A stretch of DNA of 64,000 bases from Planctobacterium marinum (GTDB lineage: Bacteria; Pseudomonadota; Gammaproteobacteria; Enterobacterales; Alteromonadaceae). The stretch's first letter is position 1, and each line of letters begins with the position of its first letter. The translations under genes were made by a program, and so were the position numbers. Below, piece by piece: positions 18,668 to 26,918 of the stretch. The stretch covers positions 1,550,001 through 1,614,000 of the forward strand of contig NZ_AP027272.1 in the NCBI RefSeq assembly GCF_036322805.1. The letters run 5' to 3'. Below the pieces are notes generated by a model that was given only the letters and a program-made list of their open reading frames with translations, did not search any database and had not been told where the DNA came from.

Positions 18668-19078
18668 ATGAAAAAATTACTGATAGGCGCCGTAGCCGCA
18701 ATAACTTTGAGCACTAGTGTTATGGCGGAAGAATATGATCACAATCAGCCAAACGAAACGGCAATTAAGATACTGCTGATGTCTCAGAACTTCACAGATG
18801 AGCAAGAAACGCTGGCTATTCAGCTGATAAATCAGGTTCAGATATTAGCCTCCAAAGTTGAAGATCCACAAGAAGAAGTGACGCAGTTTGTACAAGGGCT
18901 TGCTGAGCAGGATTACATTGATGTTCCACAAATTATGCAAAAGTACAGAGCCTGGCAGCAAGACCTGGATACCGAGCTGGAGAAGAGCTTAACTACGGTT
19001 GCCGAATTGCATTCCAGTATGAGCCATGAGCAACGCACCAGGTTGATGAAAACTATCAAACTGTTGCAGTCGAATTAA
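18668..19078 (+). CDS. small periplasmic Spy/CpxP-like helical protein
   Basis: A longer frame opens at 18614, but the ATG at 18668 has AAGGAA nine bases upstream and begins a clean signal peptide (KKLLIGAVAAITLSTSVMA). The ~115-residue mature part is all helix, with MSHEQRTRLMKTIKLL near the C terminus resembling the LTxxQ motif of Spy/CpxP proteins. Such proteins dampen envelope-stress kinases or act as chaperones. Divergent from an RstA/B-like two-component system with an RstA-like box between them, so it is a probable target. The LTxxQ match is partial. Confidence 0.7.
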   Translation: MKKLLIGAVAAITLSTSVMAEEYDHNQPNETAIKILLMSQNFTDEQETLAIQLINQVQILASKVEDPQEEVTQFVQGLAEQDYIDVPQIMQKYRAWQQDLDTELEKSLTTVAELHSSMSHEQRTRLMKTIKLLQSN

Positions 19079-19101
19079 TCTTTTATTTGGAGTTAAAAAA
19101 A

Positions 19102-19156
19102 AGCCTGCCAACCTTTCGGGGTATTTTAGCGACAAAGGGCGTTGGCAGGTTTTCTT
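19102..19156 (+). terminator. Rho-independent terminator after the Spy/CpxP-like gene
   Basis: Perfect 9-bp outer stem CCTGCCAAC / GTTGGCAGG, extended inward by an imperfect CCTTTCG / CGACAAAGG pairing, followed by TTTTCTTTC. Confidence 0.75.
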
Positions 19157-19168
19157 TCAGGAGTAAAA

Positions 19169-19927
19169 ATGAAAAGTTTATTAGCCATTGCAATATTTTG
19201 GTTTGCGAGTAGCAACATCGTGCTTGCAGACAGCAAACATTTGCAGGGTGTAAACCCTGCGCTGACCTTCTCTTACCAGGGCGAGAGTTTTACCGATTCA
19301 ATCAAACAAAAAATTGAACAAACTGCGGTTGTCGCTGAGCGTGATGTACGCCTGTTTTTTCCGGAAATGAACAAAAACATCCATTTTTCCATTTCCAGCA
19401 TTGATTTTGATTTAGCTATGGTAGGGCATGCCACGGGCATGGCTGTAAGGCATTTAGGAAAGGCAGAGATACAGGTGCGCTTGTCGAATTTCGAGGGTGC
19501 CAGCCTGGATGTAGCAATAAAAGATGGCTTAAGGGCGACACTGTTACACGAGTTACACCACATTGCGCGAGGCTGGGCCATTGAAGACAATCGTTTTCCT
19601 TATGGTATCTATATCGCCACAGTGAACGAAGGCCTGGCCGTGGTGTTCTCTGAATTGTTAACGGGCAACAGCTACGAAGGTAATCAGGGGCCTGCAGAAG
19701 TGAACACCTGGGTAGAAGAAATTTTGGCCTTGCCCAAAGATGCGAATTATATGCATTGGGTTTCCGGGTATCACCCTGATGGCCGCGGTGCGATTGGCTA
19801 CAAAACGGGTCGGTACATCATTTACACCGCACTGCTTAAAGGCAATAAAAACATCATTGAACTTAGCCGCATGTCTATTCACGAGATTCTTGAGGAAGCC
19901 GGGTTTAAGGCACCAGAGGAGAAGTAG
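19169..19927 (+). CDS. DUF2268-type secreted zinc protease candidate
   Basis: The frame is open from TTG 19142 but the ATG at 19169 has CAGGAG six bases upstream and starts a signal peptide (SLLAIAIFWFASSNIVLA). The ~252-residue protein carries LLHELHHIARGW, an HExxH zinc site, and about 25 residues later VNEGLAVVFSE, which supplies the downstream Glu expected in this gluzincin-like group. The C-terminal block YKTGRYIIYTALLKG also matches DUF2268 proteins. Probably a periplasmic or surface metallopeptidase; substrate unknown. It stands alone between a terminator and the kinase region. Confidence 0.8.
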   Translation: MKSLLAIAIFWFASSNIVLADSKHLQGVNPALTFSYQGESFTDSIKQKIEQTAVVAERDVRLFFPEMNKNIHFSISSIDFDLAMVGHATGMAVRHLGKAEIQVRLSNFEGASLDVAIKDGLRATLLHELHHIARGWAIEDNRFPYGIYIATVNEGLAVVFSELLTGNSYEGNQGPAEVNTWVEEILALPKDANYMHWVSGYHPDGRGAIGYKTGRYIIYTALLKGNKNIIELSRMSIHEILEEAGFKAPEEK

Positions 19928-20171
19928 CTGAGATTTTGCTTGCCTTTTTGCCAGTGCAGGAAGGCGAGTTGTTGTTTGGTAGAAATTGTGGGGTATGCAG
20001 CAAAAAACGGTAGATGTATTTAGAATAATTCTGGCAGCCAAATTGAGGTTGTGATACCCGGCGGGTAGAGTACAAAACACACGGAAGTGTCTTCCAGTAA
20101 CGCTTTTCTTGTATGCAATGTTGGCCCGTTCCTAATCGGTATATCTGCGGGCAATTGTTGGGGAGTAGTTA

Positions 20172-20468
20172 ATGCCGGCGATATCAAACGTGACACTATC
20201 GCCTACTCTGACATATGTCCGGGAGTCAATTACTTTTGTCGGAGAAGAACGACTTCACCAGTTTAAAATTCTTTATTCTGTCGCCAATTTTAAAAATCAA
20301 AGTTCAATGGTTGCATCGAAATGTTATGTGGATATGCTGAACCGGACAGAAATCTATTATCAAACGCTAAAGCCGTTAAAAAAACTGAAAAATGTGCTCA
20401 GCAGTGATGCATATCAGCACTCTTACTTTGGCGATTGGGAACCCGCATATGGCAGAACAACCAGATAG
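20172..20468 (+). CDS. 98-residue ORF directly ahead of, and in frame with, the kinase gene
   Basis: An ATG at 20172 preceded by a strong GGGGAG ribosome site opens a 98-codon frame ending in TAG at 20466-20468. No family is recognised (LHQFKILYSVANFKNQ... KKLKNVLSSDAYQHS). The kinase gene at 20505 is in the same frame and lacks a good ribosome site of its own. Between them another frame (from ATG 20451) reads plausibly into the kinase through a run of eight A. It may therefore be the N-terminal part of a kinase gene split by mutations, or a separate small leader gene. Confidence 0.45.
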   Translation: MPAISNVTLSPTLTYVRESITFVGEERLHQFKILYSVANFKNQSSMVASKCYVDMLNRTEIYYQTLKPLKKLKNVLSSDAYQHSYFGDWEPAYGRTTR

Positions 20469-20504
20469 CAAGCTACTATTTTTTGTACACTTCCGAAAAA
20501 AAAC

Positions 20505-22349
20505 ATGCCCGAGATACTGGGTTATTTCCCGCCTGGATACCATGGTGTACTTGAAGGCGTCCTCGAGACTATCTGGAGCAAGAATCATCCGAGAGCTGCT
20601 TTGATAGATTTAGATAATTTAATTAACACGGATGAAACACCTTTACTCACCTTCTTTAAAGCTTACTTGCAGGGAGTGCTTTTCAATAGAGCGGGTAAGA
20701 GAAGTAGAGCAATTGATTGCTTCGTTGTCGCAGAGAAGGTTGCCGAAGAACAGCGGCAAGGCGTTTGGATAATTGAAGTGCTTTTAGAGCGCAGCTCCGT
20801 TTTTGCCTGGATGGGCCAATTGTCTTCCTCCTTAGATGATCTACTCCTGGCCGTAGCATTGGCCACAGAGGAAAAGTATCCCCAAGCTTTGCAAATTGCA
20901 TGGCTTAAACTTGGACAACTCAATAGAGAAAAGAACGACTATAACAAAGCAATTAAATTCCTGGTACTCGCGAGCGAGCTGAAAGAATGCCATCTTAGCC
21001 CAGAAGAGCAGGTAAAGCTTAATCTCGATATTGCCAATAATTATTGTGATTTAGGGGATTACCAAACCGCGAAGACGATAAAAGAGCAGACAGTTGTCGA
21101 TGAATCGAACACATATAACCAATTTTTGCTCGCACTTTTGAATATCAGAATAGCGGCAGGCGCTGGTGAATTTGAATCCCTGAAAACATTGGTTGCAAGG
21201 GCAACCTCTGCATCAGATGGCAGTGAATGGCAAAAGATAATCATAAATGCCATATACGGCAGCGCACTAACGATAGCAGAGCCATCAATAGCGATCGAAT
21301 TACTGTGCTCTACAGAATCATATTTTGAGAAAAATCAGCTTAAGTCCCATCTTTGGCGTTGCCTCATTTCATTGGTGGAGGCATATATCAACGCAGGAGA
21401 GCATCAATTTGCAGTGGCAAAATTTGCAAGAGCAAAACAGCTTACTGGCTCGCTGCAAAACTGGCGACTGATGGAAAAAATGGATGAGTTGGCTGTTAAG
21501 TACCATTTGCACAGTGGTCCAGATTGCAAAGATAACGTCTCAATAGTGAGCAGTTTTGAAGAAGCTGACAACGGTTATGTGATCCTGAATGAACTGGGGC
21601 GGGGGGGATTTGCAACGGTTTATCGTGCATTTGATGTGGTCAAGCAATGTGAAGTGGCACTAAAATATTTTGTTCTGGATAAACCAACAGACATTCACAT
21701 CGGGGCTGCAACCGAGTCATCTTTGCGACAAGAATTGGCAATGGTTAGCCTGTTAGAACATCCAAATATCGCACCACCACTTGCCTTTGGTAAAATGAAG
21801 GAAACCGACTTTTACATTGTTTCTCGTTTAGTTGAGGGAGAATGTATAAGGCTTGTTGATACCAGTGAATTCAATATCGCCGACAAGGTCGCACTGCTAA
21901 TACCTGTTTATTCAGCGCTCGCTCATGTCCACTCCAAGGGGGTTGTGCATGGTGATGTCAAACCCGAAAATATCATGGTGGATAAAACCGGTCGAACATA
22001 CCTGATTGACTTTGGTAGCGCGACATTAATTGGGCAGAACTCCCGGCGTATTGAATCCGCTGGGACATTAAGGTATCTGCCGCCGGAAGTACTGAGCGGC
22101 GCTACCGGAAACTATTCTCAAGATGTATTTGCAATGGCATTAACGTTTTGCGAAGTCTTATTAAACGAATACCCGGCTAAGCTGATGCAAGTGCGCTCAC
22201 CCTTGTTATACCGATTTTACCTGTTTTTGCTCTCTACCCGACTTAAAAAATTGAGTATCCAGCCTGGTTTGTGCAGGCTTTTAGTACAGTCATTGCAACT
22301 AGATCCGCAACTTCGCCCGCAAAGTGCCGAGTTTCTGCAGTTTGTATAA
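20505..22349 (+). CDS. TPR-like / Ser-Thr protein kinase (Hanks type)
   Basis: 614 residues from ATG 20505. Residues ~45-330 are helical TPR-like repeats (FNRAGKRSRAIDCFVVAEK, AWLKLGQLNREKNDYNKAIKF, NNYCDLGDYQTAKTIKE). The C-terminal kinase domain (about 358-614) has the glycine loop GRGGFATVY, Lys387 in VALKYF, Glu410, catalytic loop HGDVKPEN (Asp484, HGD instead of HRD), DFG at 502-504, and PPE in place of APE. All ATP-binding residues are intact; HGD suggests weaker need for activation-loop phosphorylation. The normal order in such proteins is kinase first and repeats last; here it is reversed. An FHA protein is encoded 0.7 kb downstream and is a natural phospho-reader. The N terminus may be incomplete. 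Confidence 0.88.
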   Translation: MPEILGYFPPGYHGVLEGVLETIWSKNHPRAALIDLDNLINTDETPLLTFFKAYLQGVLFNRAGKRSRAIDCFVVAEKVAEEQRQGVWIIEVLLERSSVFAWMGQLSSSLDDLLLAVALATEEKYPQALQIAWLKLGQLNREKNDYNKAIKFLVLASELKECHLSPEEQVKLNLDIANNYCDLGDYQTAKTIKEQTVVDESNTYNQFLLALLNIRIAAGAGEFESLKTLVARATSASDGSEWQKIIINAIYGSALTIAEPSIAIELLCSTESYFEKNQLKSHLWRCLISLVEAYINAGEHQFAVAKFARAKQLTGSLQNWRLMEKMDELAVKYHLHSGPDCKDNVSIVSSFEEADNGYVILNELGRGGFATVYRAFDVVKQCEVALKYFVLDKPTDIHIGAATESSLRQELAMVSLLEHPNIAPPLAFGKMKETDFYIVSRLVEGECIRLVDTSEFNIADKVALLIPVYSALAHVHSKGVVHGDVKPENIMVDKTGRTYLIDFGSATLIGQNSRRIESAGTLRYLPPEVLSGATGNYSQDVFAMALTFCEVLLNEYPAKLMQVRSPLLYRFYLFLLSTRLKKLSIQPGLCRLLVQSLQLDPQLRPQSAEFLQFV

Positions 22350-22474
22350 CCATTGATCGAAACTGTCGCGGACTGAACATCTTGATATCGAAAAAGGGAC
22401 AGACTTGTTTATACGAAACTTTAGGTCAAGCCTGCCCACTGGACTAAAAGTTAAATAAAGTTTTACGGCTTGTA

Positions 22475-22852
22475 TCAGGAAAGCTCAGAAATAGAATTGT
22501 CATTATCCATTCTAAAAAGTTGAGCCTCCACTTCGATTTCGCCTCTGCTTACAGCATCAATATCTTTGACTTCAACTGAACCGTAGTAACCATTGTAGTT
22601 ACAAAAGTTGATGTAACATACATCATATACACCGGTGTTCTTAGAGCAGTACCTAAGAGCGATTCTTTCTGCTGCATCGCGAGAGTAGGCGCTCCCTACA
22701 CCCCATCCGGTAGTGCTTGATGCGCCGCATTCCCATGCGGCTGATGCTGCCCCGGAAAATAGGGTTACAACAACGGCAGCAGTTAAGCCAGTTAGTTTTT
22801 TAGTCTTAGATTTAGTTGCTGAAGTAGTTTTTTGTGATTTGAAGTTAGTCAT
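22475..22852 (-). CDS. secreted DUF4189-like protein
   Basis: 125 residues. A basic N-terminal region (SKTKKLTG) precedes a hydrophobic segment and cleavage site (LTAAVVVTLFSGAASAA, about residue 39). The mature part has GWGVGSAYSRDAAERIALRYCSKN...CYINFCNY, the tryptophan/alanine-rich block with spaced cysteines seen in DUF4189 proteins. The gene is divergent from the FHA-trypsin gene and has one TGTGAATATTCAC(A/G) operator placed 21 nt from a TATTAT -10 element on its own strand, so it is probably driven by the cluster's CRP-type regulator. Confidence 0.72.
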   Translation of the reverse strand: MTNFKSQKTTSATKSKTKKLTGLTAAVVVTLFSGAASAAWECGASSTTGWGVGSAYSRDAAERIALRYCSKNTGVYDVCYINFCNYNGYYGSVEVKDIDAVSRGEIEVEAQLFRMDNDNSISELS

Positions 22853-22916
22853 GAATTTTCACCTAAAGTTATGTTGTTTCGTTAGGTGTATAATAGATTC
22901 TAGTTTGGGTTTTTAA

Positions 22917-22930
22917 TGTGAATATTCACG
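22917..22930 (-). promoter_or_regulatory. palindromic operator 1 and promoter of the DUF4189-like gene
   Basis: TGTGAATATTCACG on the plus strand. On the minus strand exactly 21 nt separate it from TATTAT (22895-22890), placing the palindrome centre near -40.5, the position of a class II CRP/FNR-type activator site. Start codon is 64 bp downstream of the operator. Confidence 0.7.
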
Positions 22931-23075
22931 TGTTTTAGAGGCGGCCGCTTTTTTGCAACCTTGCTAATCAAGAGCCAAATTATCTAAAACCTATTCTATA
23001 TTGAGAATGCCCCCTGTTTGCGGGATACTCCGGCAGGCAACATTTTCCTTTGATTATCATAAGTAGAAAAAGCCA

Positions 23076-24839
23076 ATGCCCATCAAAATTATCGGAACCA
23101 ATGGACACAACGCAGGCCGAGTGTTTAGTTTTGATGAACACAAAGAAGTGATCCTGTTCGGACGCAGCGACTCTGCTGATGTGAGGTTTCCTGCTGATAA
23201 TACTTTGGTAAGCCGACAACACCTATCACTGAAGTTAGAGCACGACAGATACAAGATTGTGATAAGAGCTGAAAATAGCGCTTATGTGGATGGAGAAGAG
23301 GCGTATCCGGGTGATGAACTCTCGTTTGGCGAGCACCGTTTAGTAATAGGTTTGCCAGACTCACAAGAAGTGTTTCAACTTGAAGTTAGCTCGCAGGATT
23401 CAGACATGGCTGAAACTCAACCAGCCATTAAAATCAAAAAATCTGTCAGACAACAAACTCAACAGCTCAAGAAGGCTTATTTTTGGGCTTTTTCACTTTT
23501 TGCAGTTGTGTGCACGGTCGGATTTATCTATTTAAAACATGGATCTCAATCGCTTCATCAGCAAATCAATGCCTTAGCGAATGCCAGCCAAACAGCAATT
23601 GAGAAAGCAAATTTCGAACAAGTTTTACGGAACAAGAGAGAGTCGGTTTATTTAGTTGCAGTGCAAGGCCCTGATACCGTTGAGGGGGTCGGCACCGCGT
23701 GGGTAGTCGCTAAAGGGGTACTTGCCACCAATGCGCATGTAGTAGAAGCCCTTGAAGAAAATCTAAAAGAAAACGGGGCGACACATAAAGCGGTAATCAT
23801 ATCTTCAAAAGCGCCAGATTATCAGTTACACGAAGTTACTGAGATGCAAATTCATCCTCATTATGAGGCGTTTGCTTCACAACACTCTCATTCCAATAAA
23901 GTAAATTTTGATGGCACATGGTTAGACTTTGTACCCTCATACGATATTGGTTTACTGGAAGTTGATAAACCTGAATTATTAGCCCCGGTTTTACCTATTG
24001 CGTCAGACGCAGCATTGTTAGAGTTGGATAGTGGTATGGCGGTTGGGTTGATCGGGTTTCCGCAGGAGGGCAGTGTTGGCGGCGGAATTAACTTGCTAAA
24101 ACCCAGCGCACAAGTGCAAATGGGACATCTGACCAGTGTCACTGACTTTTTCTTCACTGCTCAAGAAAAGGCACTTAATCATTTGATTCAACACAATTTA
24201 CCCTCTCATGGCGGTGCCAGTGGTTCGCCGATATTTGACACTAAGGGGGAGGTTATCGCTATTCACAATGCTGGTAATTCGACTGTTGTTGACAACAAAA
24301 GAATTAAGACTGGCGTCGGTGTAAACTTTGCTCAGAGAGCCGATTTAGTAAAAGAACTGTTACTCGACAAGGTCAAAATTAACGAAACTCAGCGCTTTTC
24401 TTATTGGCAAGGTAAATATGCTGCTTATAAGACCCCGATAGAAATCGCAGTCAGTAATTATAAAGCCAATTTACTTGCCAAGGGCCTCGACTTAACGGCG
24501 TTATCAGTGCAGCACAGCAGTGAAACAATTGCTGATGCTACAATGCGAGATGGCTTTTACTGGTGGGAAAGCACTTTGTCTTTGGCTGAGCGCGCAACAG
24601 AAATCCTTATTACAGTGGAATCTAATAGCTCCGCTAAGGTTAATTTAATCTGGGTCGATAGTTCGGGGGCAGATATAGCGCGCTATGAAAACACTTTTAC
24701 CTTTGCCCATGTGAGCTTAAGTCCCGATGATGAAATGGTGTATGAGTGGCTACAGTTTATTGGAATGGATGATACGCGATTGTATGTGTATTCCGACCAA
24801 CCAAACACCGTATTTAAGCTATCAGTCTTCGCAATGTAG
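23076..24839 (+). CDS. FHA domain - TM - trypsin-like serine protease
   Basis: 587 residues. An FHA domain fills residues ~5-105 with the phosphothreonine-binding residues in FGRSDSADV and VSRQHL (Arg30, Ser46, Arg47, His49). One membrane helix follows at about 134-153. A chymotrypsin-fold domain (about 188-420) has His221 in TNAHVV, Asp290 in SYDIGLLEV and Ser382 in GASGSP, so the triad looks complete. A C-terminal beta-rich domain (about 430-587, WWESTLSLAERATEILITVE) is unassigned. The expected topology is FHA in the cytoplasm and protease outside. With the Ser/Thr kinase nearby this suggests phospho-controlled proteolysis across the membrane. Promoter not identified; operator 1 faces the other way. 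Confidence 0.9.
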   Translation: MPIKIIGTNGHNAGRVFSFDEHKEVILFGRSDSADVRFPADNTLVSRQHLSLKLEHDRYKIVIRAENSAYVDGEEAYPGDELSFGEHRLVIGLPDSQEVFQLEVSSQDSDMAETQPAIKIKKSVRQQTQQLKKAYFWAFSLFAVVCTVGFIYLKHGSQSLHQQINALANASQTAIEKANFEQVLRNKRESVYLVAVQGPDTVEGVGTAWVVAKGVLATNAHVVEALEENLKENGATHKAVIISSKAPDYQLHEVTEMQIHPHYEAFASQHSHSNKVNFDGTWLDFVPSYDIGLLEVDKPELLAPVLPIASDAALLELDSGMAVGLIGFPQEGSVGGGINLLKPSAQVQMGHLTSVTDFFFTAQEKALNHLIQHNLPSHGGASGSPIFDTKGEVIAIHNAGNSTVVDNKRIKTGVGVNFAQRADLVKELLLDKVKINETQRFSYWQGKYAAYKTPIEIAVSNYKANLLAKGLDLTALSVQHSSETIADATMRDGFYWWESTLSLAERATEILITVESNSSAKVNLIWVDSSGADIARYENTFTFAHVSLSPDDEMVYEWLQFIGMDDTRLYVYSDQPNTVFKLSVFAM

Positions 24840-24929
24840 GAAGCTTTTAAATATTTTTTACAGCTTGTTTTAGCATGTGATCATGTGGGCCCATTACCGG
24901 TTACTATTAGCCGTATTAGTTTACATTTA

Positions 24930-25289
24930 CTATTTGGTTGTTGTCTCTGGTACACAAAACCGTACGATTTCAGGTGTAAATGCCTTCTCCATCTCTGCCA
25001 GGTACCGTTGAGTTTTCAACAGTTCCTTGTCATCCAGTGCAATATGGGCGACTACGTTGGGGTTGTTTAATATCGAGTTCAGGCTTTGCTGAAATGATTG
25101 CTTCAGGAACGCAGCTCGATGATGAAACATTTCAGCCAGTGCCTGTGTATTGCCATCAAGTTGTTGTAAGCAATCGCAATGCTCACATCGCTTAATGAGA
25201 CTGGCGATTAAACCCGGTAGCATGGTGTCTATAGTTAGCAGTTTATTCAGAAACACCTGCTCTTCGCCTGGCTCGTATTGATGGTTCAT
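24930..25289 (-). CDS. hypothetical protein, last gene of a three-gene operon
   Basis: 119 residues, helical and soluble, with a CxxCDC cluster (RCEHCDCLQQL, about residues 34-44) and no signal peptide. No family recognised. Its start overlaps the stop of the preceding gene by 4 bp, so it is translationally coupled and under operator 2. The Cys cluster could bind metal or be redox active, but that is only a possibility. Convergent with the FHA-trypsin gene. Confidence 0.65.
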   Translation of the reverse strand: MNHQYEPGEEQVFLNKLLTIDTMLPGLIASLIKRCEHCDCLQQLDGNTQALAEMFHHRAAFLKQSFQQSLNSILNNPNVVAHIALDDKELLKTQRYLAEMEKAFTPEIVRFCVPETTTK

Positions 25290-25768
25290 AATGTGTCACC
25301 CTCATTGTTTAGTGGTTCAGAAAACGGGAAAAACCGCAGTTTGGCTTCATCGAGATCACGGCCGGGCTGCCAGTCCAGATCACAGGCTGACAACAAATTC
25401 GAAAAGCGCTCATAGCAATTCCTATCAACAAAAAGCTTCAATAAAAAACCTGCAATGTTTTCATCTTCACGCGCTAGCTCGGAAATTGTTTGATAGCCGA
25501 ATTGCATCAACTTTTTGCCGGTTAACATGTCTGACTGTCGCGCAATAATATCGGGTAAGTCTTCGCTTTTTACTCCAACTGGCAGTTTCAGTGAATGAGG
25601 AACTTCGGGCTCTCCGCAAGCGGAAAAGTTATGGGTCATATCTAAACTGACTTCAGAGCACACATAGCGATGATACTTTTCAGGAAAAAGTGGAATGCTG
25701 TTATCTTGGGCGCCACAGCGATTGTCAGGGATGTCCTGTGAGTATCTCAACGAATGGGATTTATCCAT
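25286..25768 (-). CDS. hypothetical protein, middle gene of a three-gene operon
   Basis: The frame is open from 25804, but the ATG at 25768 has AAGGAG about 11 bases upstream and gives 160 residues. It has no clear signal peptide or membrane segment; contains spaced cysteines (DNRCG, YVCSE, SACGE, NCYERF, SACDLDW) and a helical C-terminal half. No family recognised. It lies 17 bp after the secreted-protein gene and overlaps the next gene by 4 bp, so the three are one transcript from the operator 2 promoter. Confidence 0.65.
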   Translation of the reverse strand: MDKSHSLRYSQDIPDNRCGAQDNSIPLFPEKYHRYVCSEVSLDMTHNFSACGEPEVPHSLKLPVGVKSEDLPDIIARQSDMLTGKKLMQFGYQTISELAREDENIAGFLLKLFVDRNCYERFSNLLSACDLDWQPGRDLDEAKLRFFPFSEPLNNEGDTL

Positions 25769-25785
25769 GATTGCATTTGCTCCTT

Positions 25786-26124
25786 TTATGCCTGACTTTG
25801 GCACAGGGGGAATTGACGCTGAGCAATGTTGCTTTTATTTACACTCTGTTGTGTCGATTTACCTGGTGCAAATTGGTTTGTATTCTCTTGCATCAATAGC
25901 GCAACATCAGGTTGCATTGTCCGACACGCCAGAATTTCAGTCTGTGCTAAGGTTATTGCACAAGTTTCGGTGCTCTCATCGCAAATAAAATGTAGCTGTT
26001 GCTCAACGATGGGCGACTCCACTTCGTTGGTGATGGCGTGCGTTTTGGCGGAGACCAAAATGGCGACAGTAAAAGCCAATGAAAATAATGTTTTGAATGC
26101 CGATGTTTGCTCTTGATGCTCCAT
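25786..26124 (-). CDS. small secreted protein, first gene of the operon
   Basis: 112 residues with an N-terminal hydrophobic signal (TLFSLAFTVAILVSAKTHA, cleavage about residue 30). The mature ~80 residues contain CDESTETCAITLAQTEILAC and are Gln/Ser rich; no family recognised. ATG has GAGACA upstream, a moderate ribosome site. The promoter is the best of the six: a perfect operator (26185-26198) 21 nt before TATGAT. Confidence 0.68.
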   Translation of the reverse strand: MEHQEQTSAFKTLFSLAFTVAILVSAKTHAITNEVESPIVEQQLHFICDESTETCAITLAQTEILACRTMQPDVALLMQENTNQFAPGKSTQQSVNKSNIAQRQFPLCQSQA

Positions 26125-26184
26125 GTTTTTGTCTCTGGTGTGGTTTAAGTTGAGCCAATCATATCCAGAGAAAATCTAATTATG

Positions 26185-26198
26185 TGTGAATATTCACA
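26185..26198 (-). promoter_or_regulatory. palindromic operator 2 and promoter of the three-gene operon
   Basis: A perfect TGTGAATATTCACA. On the minus strand 21 nt separate it from TATGAT (26163-26158). Same geometry as the other five operators. Confidence 0.75.
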
Positions 26199-26340
26199 GT
26201 TTTATGCTGGTGGAGATCATCAAATAAAGAAGCTAATCAGCAACAATGCTTAACAATCTATTGAATGTTGAATAATCAAAATAGGTGAAGAAAAGTAAAT
26301 TGTGTTTGGGCTTCCGTTTACGGTAGCCCTAAATGGACAA

Positions 26341-26652
26341 CTAGTTTTTCATACCAACAAAAGCCGGGGCTGCCTCAGCTTTATTGCTGCTATCACAGGA
26401 ATCAATATCTCGCCATTGAAAGGCTATAGATTGCGAACTCACATAACCTGCAAGCAATATGGAATAGGCACGCTCGTTGGCTTTTTCATTTTGAAACGCC
26501 AAAATACAAAAGTTATCCTTGCAGGTTTGATCGGATTTAAAGTAGACCTTTTCGTTACCTGTGTGCAGCTCGGTGAGCTTCTCGCTGCACTGCACATCGG
26601 CAAGTGCGTTACCACAACATAAAAAACTGCATATCAGTAGTTGTTTTTTCAT
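26341..26652 (-). CDS. small secreted cysteine-containing protein
   Basis: The frame opens with TTG at 26706, but that triplet overlaps the predicted -10 element; the ATG at 26652 begins a signal peptide (KKQLLICSFLCCGNALA) preceded by GGAAGTAAG. The ~85-residue mature protein has four cysteines (QCSEKL, TCKDNFC, DSCDSS), suggesting two disulphides. No family recognised. Controlled by operator 3. Confidence 0.68.
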   Translation of the reverse strand: MKKQLLICSFLCCGNALADVQCSEKLTELHTGNEKVYFKSDQTCKDNFCILAFQNEKANERAYSILLAGYVSSQSIAFQWRDIDSCDSSNKAEAAPAFVGMKN

Positions 26653-26732
26653 CTTACTTCCTGACAAATGAGGTTGTTTTATTAAACTTAGTTGAAAGTA
26701 CGGCAATTGTCCGAAAATTAGGCCATGTCACC

Positions 26733-26746
26733 AGTGAATATTCACA
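26733..26746. promoter_or_regulatory. palindromic operator 3, possibly bidirectional
   Basis: AGTGAATATTCACA. On the minus strand 21 nt lead to GACAAT (26711-26706) for the small secreted gene; on the plus strand 21 nt lead to TAGATT (26768-26773), which could serve the membrane TIR-like gene starting at 26919. Confidence 0.65.
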
Positions 26747-26918
26747 TGTCTTGCCCTGTTATTGGATTAGATTGGGCTGATGAAAAGTAGCGCTTCATGT
26801 GTTTTTCGAGCAATCGTATTTTCTGGAAATAGCCTTTTACCGTGATAGTTTCGACCGAAAATGTACTTTTTGCTTGGTTAGTAACACGTTACTCTGAATG
26901 ATGACTTGATATCCTTAA

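Noticed and set aside
22386-22442. Imperfect inverted repeat (GGGACAGACTTG / CAAGCCTGCCC) after the kinase gene, considered as a terminator
   Set aside because: Loop of about 20 nt, mismatched stem and no T run; too weak to list.
22931-22960. Operator 1 as promoter element for the plus-strand FHA-protease gene
   Set aside because: The 21-nt position on the plus strand holds TTTGCA, not a -10-like hexamer, and the distance to the start codon is 146 bp; only the minus-strand gene fits.
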